DNA of 64,000 nucleotides from an uncultured Clostridia bacterium (GTDB lineage Bacteria; Bacillota; Clostridia; Christensenellales; Borkfalkiaceae): the NCBI GenBank assembly GCA_944343275.1, contig CALVMH010000008.1:1-64000 (forward strand). Direction: 5' to 3'. The position numbers and the translations under genes are program-made. The notes beneath the pieces were generated by a model. It was not told the DNA's origin, did not search any database, and saw only the letters and a program-made list of their open reading frames with translations. Positions 7,765 to 16,284 of this stretch are shown here, piece after piece (position 1 is the stretch's first letter; each line of letters begins with the position of its first letter).

Positions 7765-7793
7765 GCATGCGGCGCGGCTCGTCCGCATACAAT
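7765..7793 (+). promoter_or_regulatory. Candidate sporulation-sigma promoter of cwlD
   Basis: CATACAAT at 7786-7793 matches the -10 consensus of the sporulation factors SigE and SigG, and GCATG at 7765-7769 fits the loose SigG -35 pattern. No SigA promoter is visible. The -10 ends seven bases before the cwlD ATG. cwlD is known to be sporulation-controlled in Bacillus, which supports the reading. Confidence 0.5.
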
Positions 7794-7799
7794 AGCGGT

Positions 7800-8522
7800 A
7801 TGAAATGCGTTTTACGCCGTCACGGTGCCTTGCTGGGGGTTTTGTGCGTGCTGCTCTCCGTCGCGCTCACGGCGGGGGTGTGCTGTTATGCGCTTGCATT
7901 GACGGCATCCGGGAGCACGCGCATGACGATCGTCATCGACGCGGGGCACGGCGGGATCGACGGCGGCGTCGTCGGAAGGGTGACGGGGACAAAGGAGAGC
8001 GACATCAATCTCTCCGTTTCCCGCTTGTTGCAGGCGGAATTTGAAGACGCGGGGTTTTCCGTCATTCAGACACGTCCCACCGAGGCGGGACTGTACGGCG
8101 TGGCGACGGACGGCTATAAGCGGCGCGATATGCAGCGCCGCGCGCAGATCATCGAAGACGCGGCGCCCGCAGCGGTCATTTCCGTTCATCAGAACTTCTT
8201 TTCGCTTTCCTCGCGCCGTGGTGCGCAGGTCTTTTTCAGGGAGGGCAGCGAGCAGTCCCGCACGCTTGCATGCGCCATTCAGACGGCGCTCAACGACATG
8301 CCGGAATGCGTGCGGCGCAGCGATGCGCTGAAAGGGGATTATTACGTGCTCAACTGCTCCGATTATGCTTCCGTTATTGTGGAATGCGGATTTTTGTCCA
8401 ATCCTGCGGACGAGGCGCTGCTCGTGGACAGGGCGTATCAACGACGCCTTGCCGAAACCGTCTGCGCGGGTACGCTCGCTTTTTTGGCTGCCGCATCCTT
8501 TGCAGAAAGCACATTTATTTGA
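7800..8522 (+). CDS. cwlD: N-acetylmuramoyl-L-alanine amidase CwlD (spore cortex)
   Basis: The 240-residue product has an N-terminal membrane anchor (residues ~7-33), then an Amidase_3 domain. Visible zinc-site elements are DAGHGGIDGG, the Glu of TKESDINLS and the His of SVHQNFFS; the catalytic Glu lies in VECGFLSNP. CwlD removes peptide side chains from muramic acid so that muramic lactam can form in the spore cortex. There is no good ribosome site before the ATG at 7800, and upstream in-frame ATGs exist, so the start is not certain. Confidence 0.88.
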   Translation: MKCVLRRHGALLGVLCVLLSVALTAGVCCYALALTASGSTRMTIVIDAGHGGIDGGVVGRVTGTKESDINLSVSRLLQAEFEDAGFSVIQTRPTEAGLYGVATDGYKRRDMQRRAQIIEDAAPAAVISVHQNFFSLSSRRGAQVFFREGSEQSRTLACAIQTALNDMPECVRRSDALKGDYYVLNCSDYASVIVECGFLSNPADEALLVDRAYQRRLAETVCAGTLAFLAAASFAESTFI

Positions 8523-8547
8523 CTTTCCATTGCGCGCGTGCTATACT
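8519..8547 (+). promoter_or_regulatory. SigA promoter of the thioesterase gene (leaderless)
   Basis: TTGACT (8519-8524) and TATACT (8542-8547) are spaced by 17 bases; the -35 overlaps the cwlD stop codon. The start codon at 8555 is only eight bases after the -10, so transcription should begin at or next to the ATG. Confidence 0.85.
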
Positions 8548-8554
8548 TGGAGAC

Positions 8555-9298
8555 ATGAGTGCTTATTCCAATACAAAGACATATCCGCTGCGTTACTCGG
8601 ATTTTGATTTCAAAGATGAACTGCGTCCCTCGGCGCTGCTTGCCCTGACGCAGGAATCCGCCTGCATGAGTGCGGACGAGCTCGGATTCGGCTATGCCGA
8701 CCTGAAGCCCGCCGCGCTCGGATTCGTCATCGTCAACAGCTATTGCAGCATACTGCGTCCCGTGCGGCTGGGGGAGGACGTGACCGTATCGACATGGCCG
8801 CTTCCGCCGCGTCATGTCTTTTTTGAACGTGATTATCGCCTGACGTCGGGCGGCGAGGAGGTCGCCGCCGTCGCTTCGCGCTGGTGTCTCGTCGATCTTG
8901 CGGATTTCTCGCTCTGCACGCCCGAACGGCTGGGCAAGGCGCATGAGAACTGTCCTTACCGTGACGAAAAAACCGTTCAGCCGCCTGCATGGAAGATCCC
9001 GCGCATCAAGGAGGGAGTGGAGGCGTACCGCATGCGGGTGGAAAACAGCCACTGCGATCACTATTTTCATGCCAACAATGCGCGCTATGCCGATTTCTTT
9101 TTCGACTGTTTTTCCATGGAAGAGCTCGCTGCGCGTCCCGTTTCCGCCTTTCAGATCGCCTATATCAAGCAGGCAAAGCCCGGTACCGAACTTGTTTTTG
9201 TGCGGGAAGATGCGGAAGGGGGCGCCATCTGTGAAGCGCGCGCGGACGGGGAAACGCTGACGCAGTTCCGCGTGTGGTTTGCGGGAGAAGGAGCATGA
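8555..9298 (+). CDS. Acyl-ACP thioesterase (FatA/FatB family)
   Basis: The 247-residue product shows the double hot-dog layout of bacterial acyl-ACP thioesterases: an N-terminal half with YPLRYSDFDFKDELRPSALL, and a second repeat with DHYFHANNARYADFFFD, where family members carry the active-site His and Asn. It would hydrolyse acyl-ACP to free fatty acid in the cytoplasm. The ATG sits right at the predicted transcription start. The stop overlaps the next gene as ATGA. Confidence 0.9.
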   Translation: MSAYSNTKTYPLRYSDFDFKDELRPSALLALTQESACMSADELGFGYADLKPAALGFVIVNSYCSILRPVRLGEDVTVSTWPLPPRHVFFERDYRLTSGGEEVAAVASRWCLVDLADFSLCTPERLGKAHENCPYRDEKTVQPPAWKIPRIKEGVEAYRMRVENSHCDHYFHANNARYADFFFDCFSMEELAARPVSAFQIAYIKQAKPGTELVFVREDAEGGAICEARADGETLTQFRVWFAGEGA

Positions 9299-9756
9299 AG
9301 CAGCCGCCTTCCATATTGCGCTATGTCGATGTCGTCCGGAAATGCTTTATCGCGCTCAGCTGTATCGTCCTTCCGGGCATCATGGTTTGTGCCGTGTTCG
9401 CGTTTGCGGGCGATCTTGCGTTCCGCATCGTTACGCCCGTCCTTCTCATTGCTTACCTTGTCGTATACGGTTGGTATGCGCTGCGCGTCTCCATGGGGAC
9501 GGTCATCGGGCTGGAGACGACGGAGGACGTTGTGCATGTCCGAACAAAGCGCAGGACGTTCACCTACGATGTGCGCGCGGGATGCGTTCGCGTCCGCGAA
9601 ACAAAACATGCGTATATTGTTTCGTTCCGCACGCAGACGGCGCAGGACTCGTTTCTCTTCTATCGCCGCGCGCCCTTTTCCAAACCGTATGAGACGGCGT
9701 TCACGGCGGAAGACATCGCGCGGTTTTATCAGCCCGCAGATGATGTGTCTGTGTAA
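9295..9756 (+). CDS. Two-segment membrane protein of unknown function
   Basis: The 153-residue product has two hydrophobic segments at about residues 18-40 and 44-64, followed by a ~85-residue cytoplasmic domain of alternating strands (TEDVVHVRTKRRTFTYDV, HAYIVSFRTQ) resembling a small PH-like or YcxB-like barrel. I cannot assign a family. It starts with ATG in a four-base overlap with the thioesterase stop, preceded by AAGGAG, so it is translationally coupled. Confidence 0.75.
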   Translation: MKQPPSILRYVDVVRKCFIALSCIVLPGIMVCAVFAFAGDLAFRIVTPVLLIAYLVVYGWYALRVSMGTVIGLETTEDVVHVRTKRRTFTYDVRAGCVRVRETKHAYIVSFRTQTAQDSFLFYRRAPFSKPYETAFTAEDIARFYQPADDVSV

Positions 9757-9845
9757 ATATACATCAATTTATGCATATTTTTTGTATATTTTCATATTTA
9801 TTATAAATATATGCAGAAATCATAAAAATTCTTTTGAAAACGGGG
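9757..9845 (+). promoter_or_regulatory. AT-rich upstream region of argG, candidate ArgR operators
   Basis: This ~90-base block is strikingly AT-rich against its GC-rich surroundings and contains overlapping imperfect palindromes such as TGCATATTTTTTGTATA and ATATATGCAGAAATCATAA. They resemble Gram-positive ARG boxes in composition and half-site style. Placement just before the argG promoter fits arginine repression; no argR gene lies in the window. Confidence 0.45.
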
Positions 9846-9855
9846 GTGCAATCGC

Positions 9856-9884
9856 TTGACTTGCGCCCCCGCGCTTAGTATAAT
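9856..9884 (+). promoter_or_regulatory. SigA promoter of the arginine operon
   Basis: TTGACT (9856-9861) and TATAAT (9879-9884) are 17 bases apart, about 35 bases before the argG start. The 14 bases from the -10 onward, TATAATGACTGATG, are identical to those at the ECF operon promoter (4859-4872). Confidence 0.9.
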
Positions 9885-9918
9885 GACTGATGAAAAAATT
9901 CAAGCGAGGAAAATCACC

Positions 9919-11148
9919 ATGGAAAAGAAAATAAAGAAAGTCGTTCTTGCCTATTCGGGCGGTCTGGATACCTCCATCATCATCCCGTGGCTGAAAGAAA
10001 ATTACGACAACTGCGAAGTCATCGCCGTCTCGGGCGACGTCGGGCAGGGGACGGAGCTGGACGGGCTGGAAGAGAAGGCGAAAAAGACGGGCGCGTCCAA
10101 GCTGTATGTGCTCGATCTCAAAAAGGAATTTGTGGAGGATTACATTTTCCCGACCATGCAGGCGGGCGCGGTGTATGAGGATAAGTACCTTCTGGGCACG
10201 TCCTTCGCCCGTCCCGTCATTGCAAAAGCCATCGTGGACATTGCCAAAAAGGAGGGCGCGGACGCCATCTGCCACGGCTGCACGGGCAAAGGGAACGATC
10301 AGGTGCGCTTTGAGCTGACCATCAAGGCATTCGCACCCGAAATGACCATCATCGCCCCGTGGCGCGTGTGGAACATCAAGAGCCGCGAGGAGGAGATCGA
10401 GTACGCCGAGGCGCACAACATCCCCTTAAAGATCAGCCGCGAGACCAATTATTCCAAAGATAAAAACCTGTGGCACCTCTCGCACGAAGGGCTTGACCTC
10501 GAAGAACCGTCCAACGAGCCGCAGTATGAAAAAGAGGGCTTCCTCGAAATGGGCGTCTCGCCCGTCAAGGCGCCGGACAAGGTGAGCTATGTCACCGTTT
10601 CCTTTGAAAAGGGCATTCCCGTCGCCGTCGACGGCAAGAAGATGGGGGCGGTCGAGATCGTGGAGACGCTCAACAAGATCGGCGGGGAGAACGGCGTCGG
10701 GCTTGCGGACCTCGTGGAGAACCGTCTCGTCGGCATGAAGTCGCGCGGCGTGTACGAGACGCCCGGCGGCACCATCCTCTATGAGGCGCACCGCCTGTTG
10801 GAGACCGTGTGTCTCGACAAGGCGACGCAGCACTTCAAACAGCACGTCGCCATCAAGTTCGGCGAAATGGTCTATAACGGCGAATGGTTCACTCCCCTCA
10901 GGGAGGCGCTCTCCGCCTTTGTTTCCAAGACGCAGGAGACGGTGACGGGCGACGTAAAGCTGCGCATCTACAAGGGCAACGTCACGTCTGCGGGCATCAA
11001 GTCCCCGTATTCCTTGTACAGCGAGGATATCGCCACCTTCTCGGATGACGGCGGCGCCTATTCCCAAAAGGATTCGGAGGGCTTCATCAATCTGTTCGGG
11101 TTGCCCATCAAAGTCAAGGCAATGCTCGAACAAAAGAAGCTCAAATAA
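9919..11148 (+). CDS. argG: Argininosuccinate synthase
   Basis: The 409-residue product has the N-type ATP pyrophosphatase P-loop [13 protein letters not shown] at its start, and [15 protein letters not shown] and [16 protein letters not shown], all conserved in ArgG. It joins citrulline and aspartate with ATP cleavage to AMP and PPi. The ATG at 9919 follows GAGGA; an in-frame ATG further up would run through the promoter. It is the first gene of the arginine cluster. No argH is present, so argininosuccinate lyase must be encoded elsewhere. Confidence 0.97.
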   Translation: MEKKIKKVVLAYSGGLDTSIIIPWLKENYDNCEVIAVSGDVGQGTELDGLEEKAKKTGASKLYVLDLKKEFVEDYIFPTMQAGAVYEDKYLLGTSFARPVIAKAIVDIAKKEGADAICHGCTGKGNDQVRFELTIKAFAPEMTIIAPWRVWNIKSREEEIEYAEAHNIPLKISRETNYSKDKNLWHLSHEGLDLEEPSNEPQYEKEGFLEMGVSPVKAPDKVSYVTVSFEKGIPVAVDGKKMGAVEIVETLNKIGGENGVGLADLVENRLVGMKSRGVYETPGGTILYEAHRLLETVCLDKATQHFKQHVAIKFGEMVYNGEWFTPLREALSAFVSKTQETVTGDVKLRIYKGNVTSAGIKSPYSLYSEDIATFSDDGGAYSQKDSEGFINLFGLPIKVKAMLEQKKLK

Positions 11149-11149
11149 G

Positions 11150-12073
11150 ATGATCAACGTATTTATCGACGGGAGTGCGGGGACCACTGGTCTCCGCATT
11201 CGTGAAATGTTGATGCGGCGCGGCGACGTGGCGCTCATGGAGCTGCCGGAGCATCTGCGCAAGGATGCTGCTGCGCGCAAAGATGCGCTGTATGCGGCGG
11301 ACGTCGCTTTTTTATGCCTTCCGGACGACGCCGCGCGCGAGGCGGCACAGCTTGCGCAGGGCGCCGATACCGTCCTCATCGACGCATCCACGGCGCACCG
11401 CACAAACCCGCAATGGGCATACGGGTTCCCTGAACTGTCCGCGGCGCACCGCAGGGCGGTGGAGAGCAGCCGCCGCATCGCCAATCCGGGGTGCTATGCT
11501 TCGGGCTTTGCAGCGCTCGTCTATCCGCTGACGTCCGCGGGGATCCTGCCGCCCGATTATCCGATTGTCTGCCACGCGGTGAGCGGGTATTCCGGCGCGG
11601 GAAAAAAGGGCATTGCGCAGTATGAGGCGTCCGAGCGTTCCGCAGAACTTGAAACGCCCCGCCTCTATGCGCTTACGCAGCAGCATAAACATCTGGCGGA
11701 GATGAAGGCGGTGTGCGCCCTGACGCGCACGCCCGTGTTCGATCCGTATATCTGCGATTTCCGCTGCGGCATGACGGTCACCGTTCCGCTCTTTGCCGAT
11801 CTTCTGAAAACGCGCATGAATGTCGCCTCGCTCGAAGAGTTCTACCGCGCGCACTATGCGGGACAGCGCTTTATCCGCGTCGCGCATGCGGAAGACGGGT
11901 TCATTCCCGCCAACACTCTGAACGGGACAAACATGCTGGAAATTTTTGTCTGCGGCAATGAGGAGCGCCTTGTTCTGACGGCGCGCCTCGACAATCTCGG
12001 AAAAGGCGCTTCCGGCGCTGCGATCGAGAATATGAATCTTGCTCTGGGGCTTGACGAAAGCCTTGGACTGTGA
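11150..12073 (+). CDS. argC: N-acetyl-gamma-glutamyl-phosphate reductase, short type
   Basis: The 307-residue product begins INVFIDGSAGTTGLRIRE and carries the active-site motif NPGCYASG. Its length and N-terminus match the shorter type 2 ArgC rather than the ~345-residue Bacillus form. It reduces N-acetylglutamyl phosphate to the semialdehyde with NADPH. The start codon is one base after the argG stop, so the two are co-translated. The argJ promoter lies inside its 3' end. Confidence 0.95.
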   Translation: MINVFIDGSAGTTGLRIREMLMRRGDVALMELPEHLRKDAAARKDALYAADVAFLCLPDDAAREAAQLAQGADTVLIDASTAHRTNPQWAYGFPELSAAHRRAVESSRRIANPGCYASGFAALVYPLTSAGILPPDYPIVCHAVSGYSGAGKKGIAQYEASERSAELETPRLYALTQQHKHLAEMKAVCALTRTPVFDPYICDFRCGMTVTVPLFADLLKTRMNVASLEEFYRAHYAGQRFIRVAHAEDGFIPANTLNGTNMLEIFVCGNEERLVLTARLDNLGKGASGAAIENMNLALGLDESLGL

Positions 12074-12079
12074 TATAAT
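12051..12079 (+). promoter_or_regulatory. Internal SigA promoter for argJ and downstream genes
   Basis: TTGACG (12051-12056), inside the argC coding end, and TATAAT (12074-12079) are spaced by 17 bases. The predicted transcript would have a leader of only about nine bases before the argJ ATG at 12095. Confidence 0.82.
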
Positions 12080-12094
12080 AGTAAGGATAAGATT

Positions 12095-13318
12095 ATGCTG
12101 AAAGAGATAGAGGGCGGCGTCTGTGCGCCCGACGGTTTCCAAGCGAACGGCATCCACTGCGGCATTCGCAAGAACAGAGAGAAGAAAGATCTTGCGCTCA
12201 TCGTCTCCGACGTCAGATGCAACGTGGCATGCGTCTATACGACCAATCTTGTCAAGGGTGCGCCCATTCTCGTGACGCAAAAGAACGTGGCGGACGGACA
12301 TGCACAGGCGGTCATTGTCAACAGCGGCAATGCCAACACCTGCAATGCGGACGGTGTGGAGATTGCGGAAGAGATGTGCCGCCTTGTGGAAGCGCACACC
12401 GGGATTCCTGCAACGGATGTTGTCGTTGCCTCTACGGGCGTCATCGGGCAGCCGCTTTCCGTTGCGCCCATTGCGGGCGGCATGCCGGAACTGTGCGCGG
12501 GGCTTGCGCGCAGCGCGCGCAACAGTGCTGCCGCCGCGGAAGCCATCATGACGACGGATACCGTGCAAAAACAGATCGCCTTTTCCTTTACGGCGGGCGG
12601 AAAAGTGTGCCGCATCGGCGCCGTCTGCAAGGGAGTCGGCATGATCTGTCCCAATATGGCGACCATGCTCATGTTCATCACGACCGACTGTGCGATCTCT
12701 TCCGCCATGCTGCAAAAGGCGATCGCGTCGGACGTCAAAAAATCCCTCAACATGCTTTCGGTGGACAGGGACACTTCCACCAACGACACGCTGTGCGTGA
12801 TGTCGAACGGGCGTGCGGGCAATGCGGAGATCGCCGCGCCCGGAAAGGATTTCAATGCGTTTTGCAGGGCGCTCCACGCAGTCACCGTTGCCATGTGCAG
12901 AAAACTCGCGGCGGACGGGGAAGGGGCTACGCGGCTCATCGAATGCCGCGTGACGGGCGCAGGCAGCGTCAAGGATGCCCGCCTCGCCGCAAAATCCGTT
13001 GTATCTTCCGACCTCGTCAAGGCGGCGATGTTCGGCGCCGACGCCAATTGGGGGCGGGTGCTGTGCGCGCTGGGGTATTCGGGCGCCGTGCTCGATCCCG
13101 ATCAGATCGACGTCGACTTCTGTTCGGAAGCGGGGCGGATCGCGGTATGCAGAGGCGGTCGCGGCGTGCCGTTCTCCGAGGAGAAGGCAAAAGAGGTGCT
13201 CTCTCAAAAGGAAGTGGATATCTGCGTTCATGTCGGCGACGGAAGGTACCGCGCGACGGCGTGGGGGTGCGACCTCACCTATGACTATGTAAAGATCAAC
13301 GGAGATTACAGAACGTGA
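12095..13318 (+). CDS. argJ: Bifunctional ornithine acetyltransferase / N-acetylglutamate synthase
   Basis: The 407-residue product contains the autocleavage region GVGMICPNMATMLMF, where ArgJ precursors split before the Thr that becomes the nucleophile of the beta chain. VNSGNANTCNADG and STGVIGQPL are also typical. The enzyme moves the acetyl group from N-acetylornithine to glutamate, making the pathway cyclic; whether it also uses acetyl-CoA cannot be read from sequence. AAGGATAAG precedes the ATG. Its stop overlaps the argB GTG start by four bases. Confidence 0.96.
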   Translation: MLKEIEGGVCAPDGFQANGIHCGIRKNREKKDLALIVSDVRCNVACVYTTNLVKGAPILVTQKNVADGHAQAVIVNSGNANTCNADGVEIAEEMCRLVEAHTGIPATDVVVASTGVIGQPLSVAPIAGGMPELCAGLARSARNSAAAAEAIMTTDTVQKQIAFSFTAGGKVCRIGAVCKGVGMICPNMATMLMFITTDCAISSAMLQKAIASDVKKSLNMLSVDRDTSTNDTLCVMSNGRAGNAEIAAPGKDFNAFCRALHAVTVAMCRKLAADGEGATRLIECRVTGAGSVKDARLAAKSVVSSDLVKAAMFGADANWGRVLCALGYSGAVLDPDQIDVDFCSEAGRIAVCRGGRGVPFSEEKAKEVLSQKEVDICVHVGDGRYRATAWGCDLTYDYVKINGDYRT

Positions 13319-14172
13319 TCGGAAAGGAAGAGCAGGCAGAGTTTCTTTTGGAAGCGATGCCGTACATCGAAAAATATCAGAACAAGATCCTCGTCGTCAA
13401 GTACGGCGGCAACGCCATGACGGACGAACATCTCAAGCAGCTCGTCATGCGCGACATGACGCTTCTGCGCTTTGTCGGCATCAAAGTCGTGCTCGTGCAC
13501 GGCGGCGGTCCTGAAATTTCGCAGACCTTAAAGCGCATGGGCATCGAGTCGCGGTTCGTGGGCGGACTGCGCTATACGGACGCGGAGACGGCGGAAGTCG
13601 TCAGGATGGTGCTTGCGGGCAAGGTCAACAAGGGGCTTGTACACATGCTCGGTGCGCTCGGGGCGCGCGCCGTCGGGCTCTCCGGGATCGACGGAAAGCT
13701 TTTGAAGTGCTCCAAGGAAAGCGAGGAGCTCGGCTTTGTCGGAAAGATCGACGAAGTGGATACGCACATTCTGACAAGCTGCCTCGACGCGGGGTATCTG
13801 CCCGTTGTCTCTACCGTCGGGTTTGATGACGATGGCAATATTTACAATGTCAATGCAGATACGGCGGCGTCCGCCATTGCGGGAGCCTTGAAGGCGGAGA
13901 GCCTCATCCTGATGACGGATGTGCGCGGGCTGTTGCGCTCGCGCGACGATGAAGACAGCCTCATCAAAAAGGTGTATGTTTCCGACATTCCCTCCCTCAT
14001 CAAGGACGGCGTGATTTCGGGGGGGATGATCCCCAAAGTTCATTGCTGCCGTGATGCCATCCGCAACGGCGTCGGTCGCGTGTTCATCACGGACGGCAGG
14101 GTCAAACATTCCATTTTGCTCGAGCTTCTCTCGGACGAGGGGCTGGGTACCATGTTCGTAAAGGGTGACTGA
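13315..14172 (+). CDS. argB: Acetylglutamate kinase
   Basis: The 285-residue product shows ILVVKYGGNAMTD, LVHGGGPEISQ and GLSGIDGKLLKC, the phosphate- and substrate-binding motifs of ArgB. It phosphorylates N-acetylglutamate. Translation starts at GTG 13315 inside the argJ stop (GTGA). The N-terminal extension of about 20 residues before the kinase fold resembles that of arginine-sensitive hexameric enzymes, so feedback control is plausible. A hairpin with a T run covers its stop codon. Confidence 0.96.
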   Translation: MIGKEEQAEFLLEAMPYIEKYQNKILVVKYGGNAMTDEHLKQLVMRDMTLLRFVGIKVVLVHGGGPEISQTLKRMGIESRFVGGLRYTDAETAEVVRMVLAGKVNKGLVHMLGALGARAVGLSGIDGKLLKCSKESEELGFVGKIDEVDTHILTSCLDAGYLPVVSTVGFDDDGNIYNVNADTAASAIAGALKAESLILMTDVRGLLRSRDDEDSLIKKVYVSDIPSLIKDGVISGGMIPKVHCCRDAIRNGVGRVFITDGRVKHSILLELLSDEGLGTMFVKGD

Positions 14173-14189
14173 GAATAGTCACCGTTTTT
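14164..14189 (+). terminator. Hairpin plus T run between argB and argD
   Basis: GGTGACT and AGTCACC pair across GAGAAT, followed by GTTTTT. The left arm contains the end of argB. It looks like an intrinsic terminator within the operon and may lower expression of argD and later genes. No separate promoter is visible before argD. Confidence 0.72.
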
Positions 14190-14206
14190 ACGGTTAAGAG
14201 GGTTTT

Positions 14207-15370
14207 ATGCAATTTGAAGAAATCAGCGCATGGGACGCGCAATATCTTGCCAAGACGTATGCCCGTTATCCCGTGGCGCTCACCGGCGGAAAGAACGCAA
14301 CGCTCACGGGCAGCGACGGAAAACAGTATATCGACTTTGGCGCGGGGATCGCCGTCAATATCTTCGGGGCAAACGATGCGCAGTGGAAGGCGGCGGTCAT
14401 CGAGCAGCTCGGCAAGATCCAGCATGTATCCAACTATTATTATGCGGAGCCGCAGGTGCGTCTTGCAAAGCTGCTCTGCGAGAGAACGGGCGCAAAGCGC
14501 GTGTTCTTTTCCAATTCGGGCGGCGAGGCGAACGAATGTGCCTTAAAAGCCGCGCGCAAATATTCCTTCATGAAGTACGGTGAGGGCAGGGCGCGGATCG
14601 TTTCGCTCAACGGCAGCTTTCACGGAAGAACGCTCTTTACGCTCACTGCGACGGGGCAGGAGGGCTTTCATCAATACTTTCATCCGTTTGTTCCGGAAGT
14701 TGCCTATGCGGACGCCGATATGCAGAGCGTCGTGCGCGCGGCGGACGGGAAGGCGTGCGCCGTCATGATCGAATGCGTACAGGGGGAGAGCGGCGTAAAA
14801 GCGCTGCCCGTTCCCTTCGTCGCGGAGCTTTCCGAATGGTGCCGCAAAAACGACGTATTGCTCATCTGCGACGAGGTGCAGAGCGGCAACGGCAGGACGG
14901 GTACGCTGTACGCCTATGAGCAGTACGGCATCGTGCCCGACATCGTGACGACGGCAAAGGGGCTTGCGGGCGGACTGCCCATCGGCGCGACGCTTTTCTT
15001 CGCGCGGGCGCAGGATGCGCTTTCGGCAGGCGATCACGGCTCCACGTTCGGCGGCAATCCTGTCTCCTGTGCGGCGGCGTGCAACGTCATCTCCCGTCTC
15101 ACCGAAGAATTCCTGCTCGAAGTGCAGGGCAAGGCGGCGTATATGCGCGCCAAGCTGCAAGGCTTCGACGGCGTGCGTGCCGTCACGGGGCTGGGCATGA
15201 TGATCGGGCTGGAACTTGAAAAATCTTCCAAGCAGGTGGCGGCGGCATGTCTTGAAAAAGGGCTGCTCGTTCTCACCGCGCATGAGCGGCTGCGCATCGT
15301 TCCGCCGCTCACCATTACAAAAACAGAGATGGACGAAGGGTTGTCCGTTCTCAAAGAGGTGCTGAAATGA
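14207..15370 (+). CDS. argD: Acetylornithine aminotransferase
   Basis: The 387-residue product is a class III PLP aminotransferase: IDFGAGIAVNIFG near the start, FFSNSGGEANECALK for phosphate binding, ICDEVQSGNGRTG with the cofactor Asp, and TTAKGLAGGLPIGA with the Schiff-base Lys. It converts N-acetylglutamate semialdehyde to N-acetylornithine. GAGGG lies upstream of the ATG, and its stop overlaps the argF start by four bases. Confidence 0.96.
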   Translation: MQFEEISAWDAQYLAKTYARYPVALTGGKNATLTGSDGKQYIDFGAGIAVNIFGANDAQWKAAVIEQLGKIQHVSNYYYAEPQVRLAKLLCERTGAKRVFFSNSGGEANECALKAARKYSFMKYGEGRARIVSLNGSFHGRTLFTLTATGQEGFHQYFHPFVPEVAYADADMQSVVRAADGKACAVMIECVQGESGVKALPVPFVAELSEWCRKNDVLLICDEVQSGNGRTGTLYAYEQYGIVPDIVTTAKGLAGGLPIGATLFFARAQDALSAGDHGSTFGGNPVSCAAACNVISRLTEEFLLEVQGKAAYMRAKLQGFDGVRAVTGLGMMIGLELEKSSKQVAAACLEKGLLVLTAHERLRIVPPLTITKTEMDEGLSVLKEVLK

Positions 15371-16269
15371 AACATCTTTTAAAGCTTGAAGACCTGACGC
15401 GCGAGGAGATCTTGTCCGTCCTCAACCTCGCCGATCAGCTCAAATACGAACGCAAGCAGGGCATTTTTAAGGATTACCTGAAGGGCAAGAAGCTCGGCAT
15501 GATCTTCCAGAAGGCTTCGACGCGCACGCGCGTCTCCTTTGAGGTTGGCATGTATGAGCTGGGCGGCAATGCGCTCTTTTTGTCCAACCGCGACCTTCAG
15601 ATCGGGCGAGGTGAACCTGTCGAGGATACGGCGCGTGTTTTGTCGCGCTATCTCGACGCGATCATGATCCGCACGTTCGCCCAGAGCGAGGTGGAGGAGC
15701 TTGCAAAGTACGGCTCCATTCCCGTCATCAACGGACTGACCGATTACTGCCATCCCTGCCAGGTGCTTGCCGACCTCATGACCATCCGCGAAAAGAAAGG
15801 CGCCTTCAAAGGGTTAAAGCTGTGTTTCATCGGGGACGGCAACAATATGGCAAATTCCCTGATGGTGGGTGCCGTCAGGACGGGCATGCAGTTTTCCATT
15901 GCCTGCCCCGACGGATACGAACCGGACAAACGCCTTATGGCTTGGGCAAAGGAGAACGGCAGTTTTACGCTCAGCCGCTCGCCCATGGAAGCTGCAAAGG
16001 ATGCGGACGTCATCTACACCGACGTGTGGGCTTCGATGGGGCAGGAGGAGGAAAAGGCGCAGCGCGAAAAGGCGTTTGCGGGCTATCAGGTAAATGCGGC
16101 GCTCATGGAGGCGGCAAAGCCCGATGCCATGGTTCTGCACTGCCTGCCCGCGCACCGCGGCGAAGAGATCACAGCCGAGGTGTTTGAGGCGCATGCCGAT
16201 GAAATTTTTGAAGAAGCGGAAAACAGACTGCATGCACAGAAAGCTGTTCTGTGCAAAGTCATGAAATAA
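15367..16269 (+). CDS. argF: Ornithine carbamoyltransferase
   Basis: The 300-residue product has the carbamoyl-phosphate motif STRTR (residues ~50-54), HPCQVLADL and the ornithine/citrulline loop HCLPAHRGEE; these distinguish it from aspartate carbamoyltransferase. It makes citrulline from ornithine and the carbamoyl phosphate supplied by the carA/carB genes that follow. Length is standard. Confidence 0.97.
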   Translation: MKHLLKLEDLTREEILSVLNLADQLKYERKQGIFKDYLKGKKLGMIFQKASTRTRVSFEVGMYELGGNALFLSNRDLQIGRGEPVEDTARVLSRYLDAIMIRTFAQSEVEELAKYGSIPVINGLTDYCHPCQVLADLMTIREKKGAFKGLKLCFIGDGNNMANSLMVGAVRTGMQFSIACPDGYEPDKRLMAWAKENGSFTLSRSPMEAAKDADVIYTDVWASMGQEEEKAQREKAFAGYQVNAALMEAAKPDAMVLHCLPAHRGEEITAEVFEAHADEIFEEAENRLHAQKAVLCKVMK

Positions 16270-16284
16270 AGCGAAGGAGAAGGT

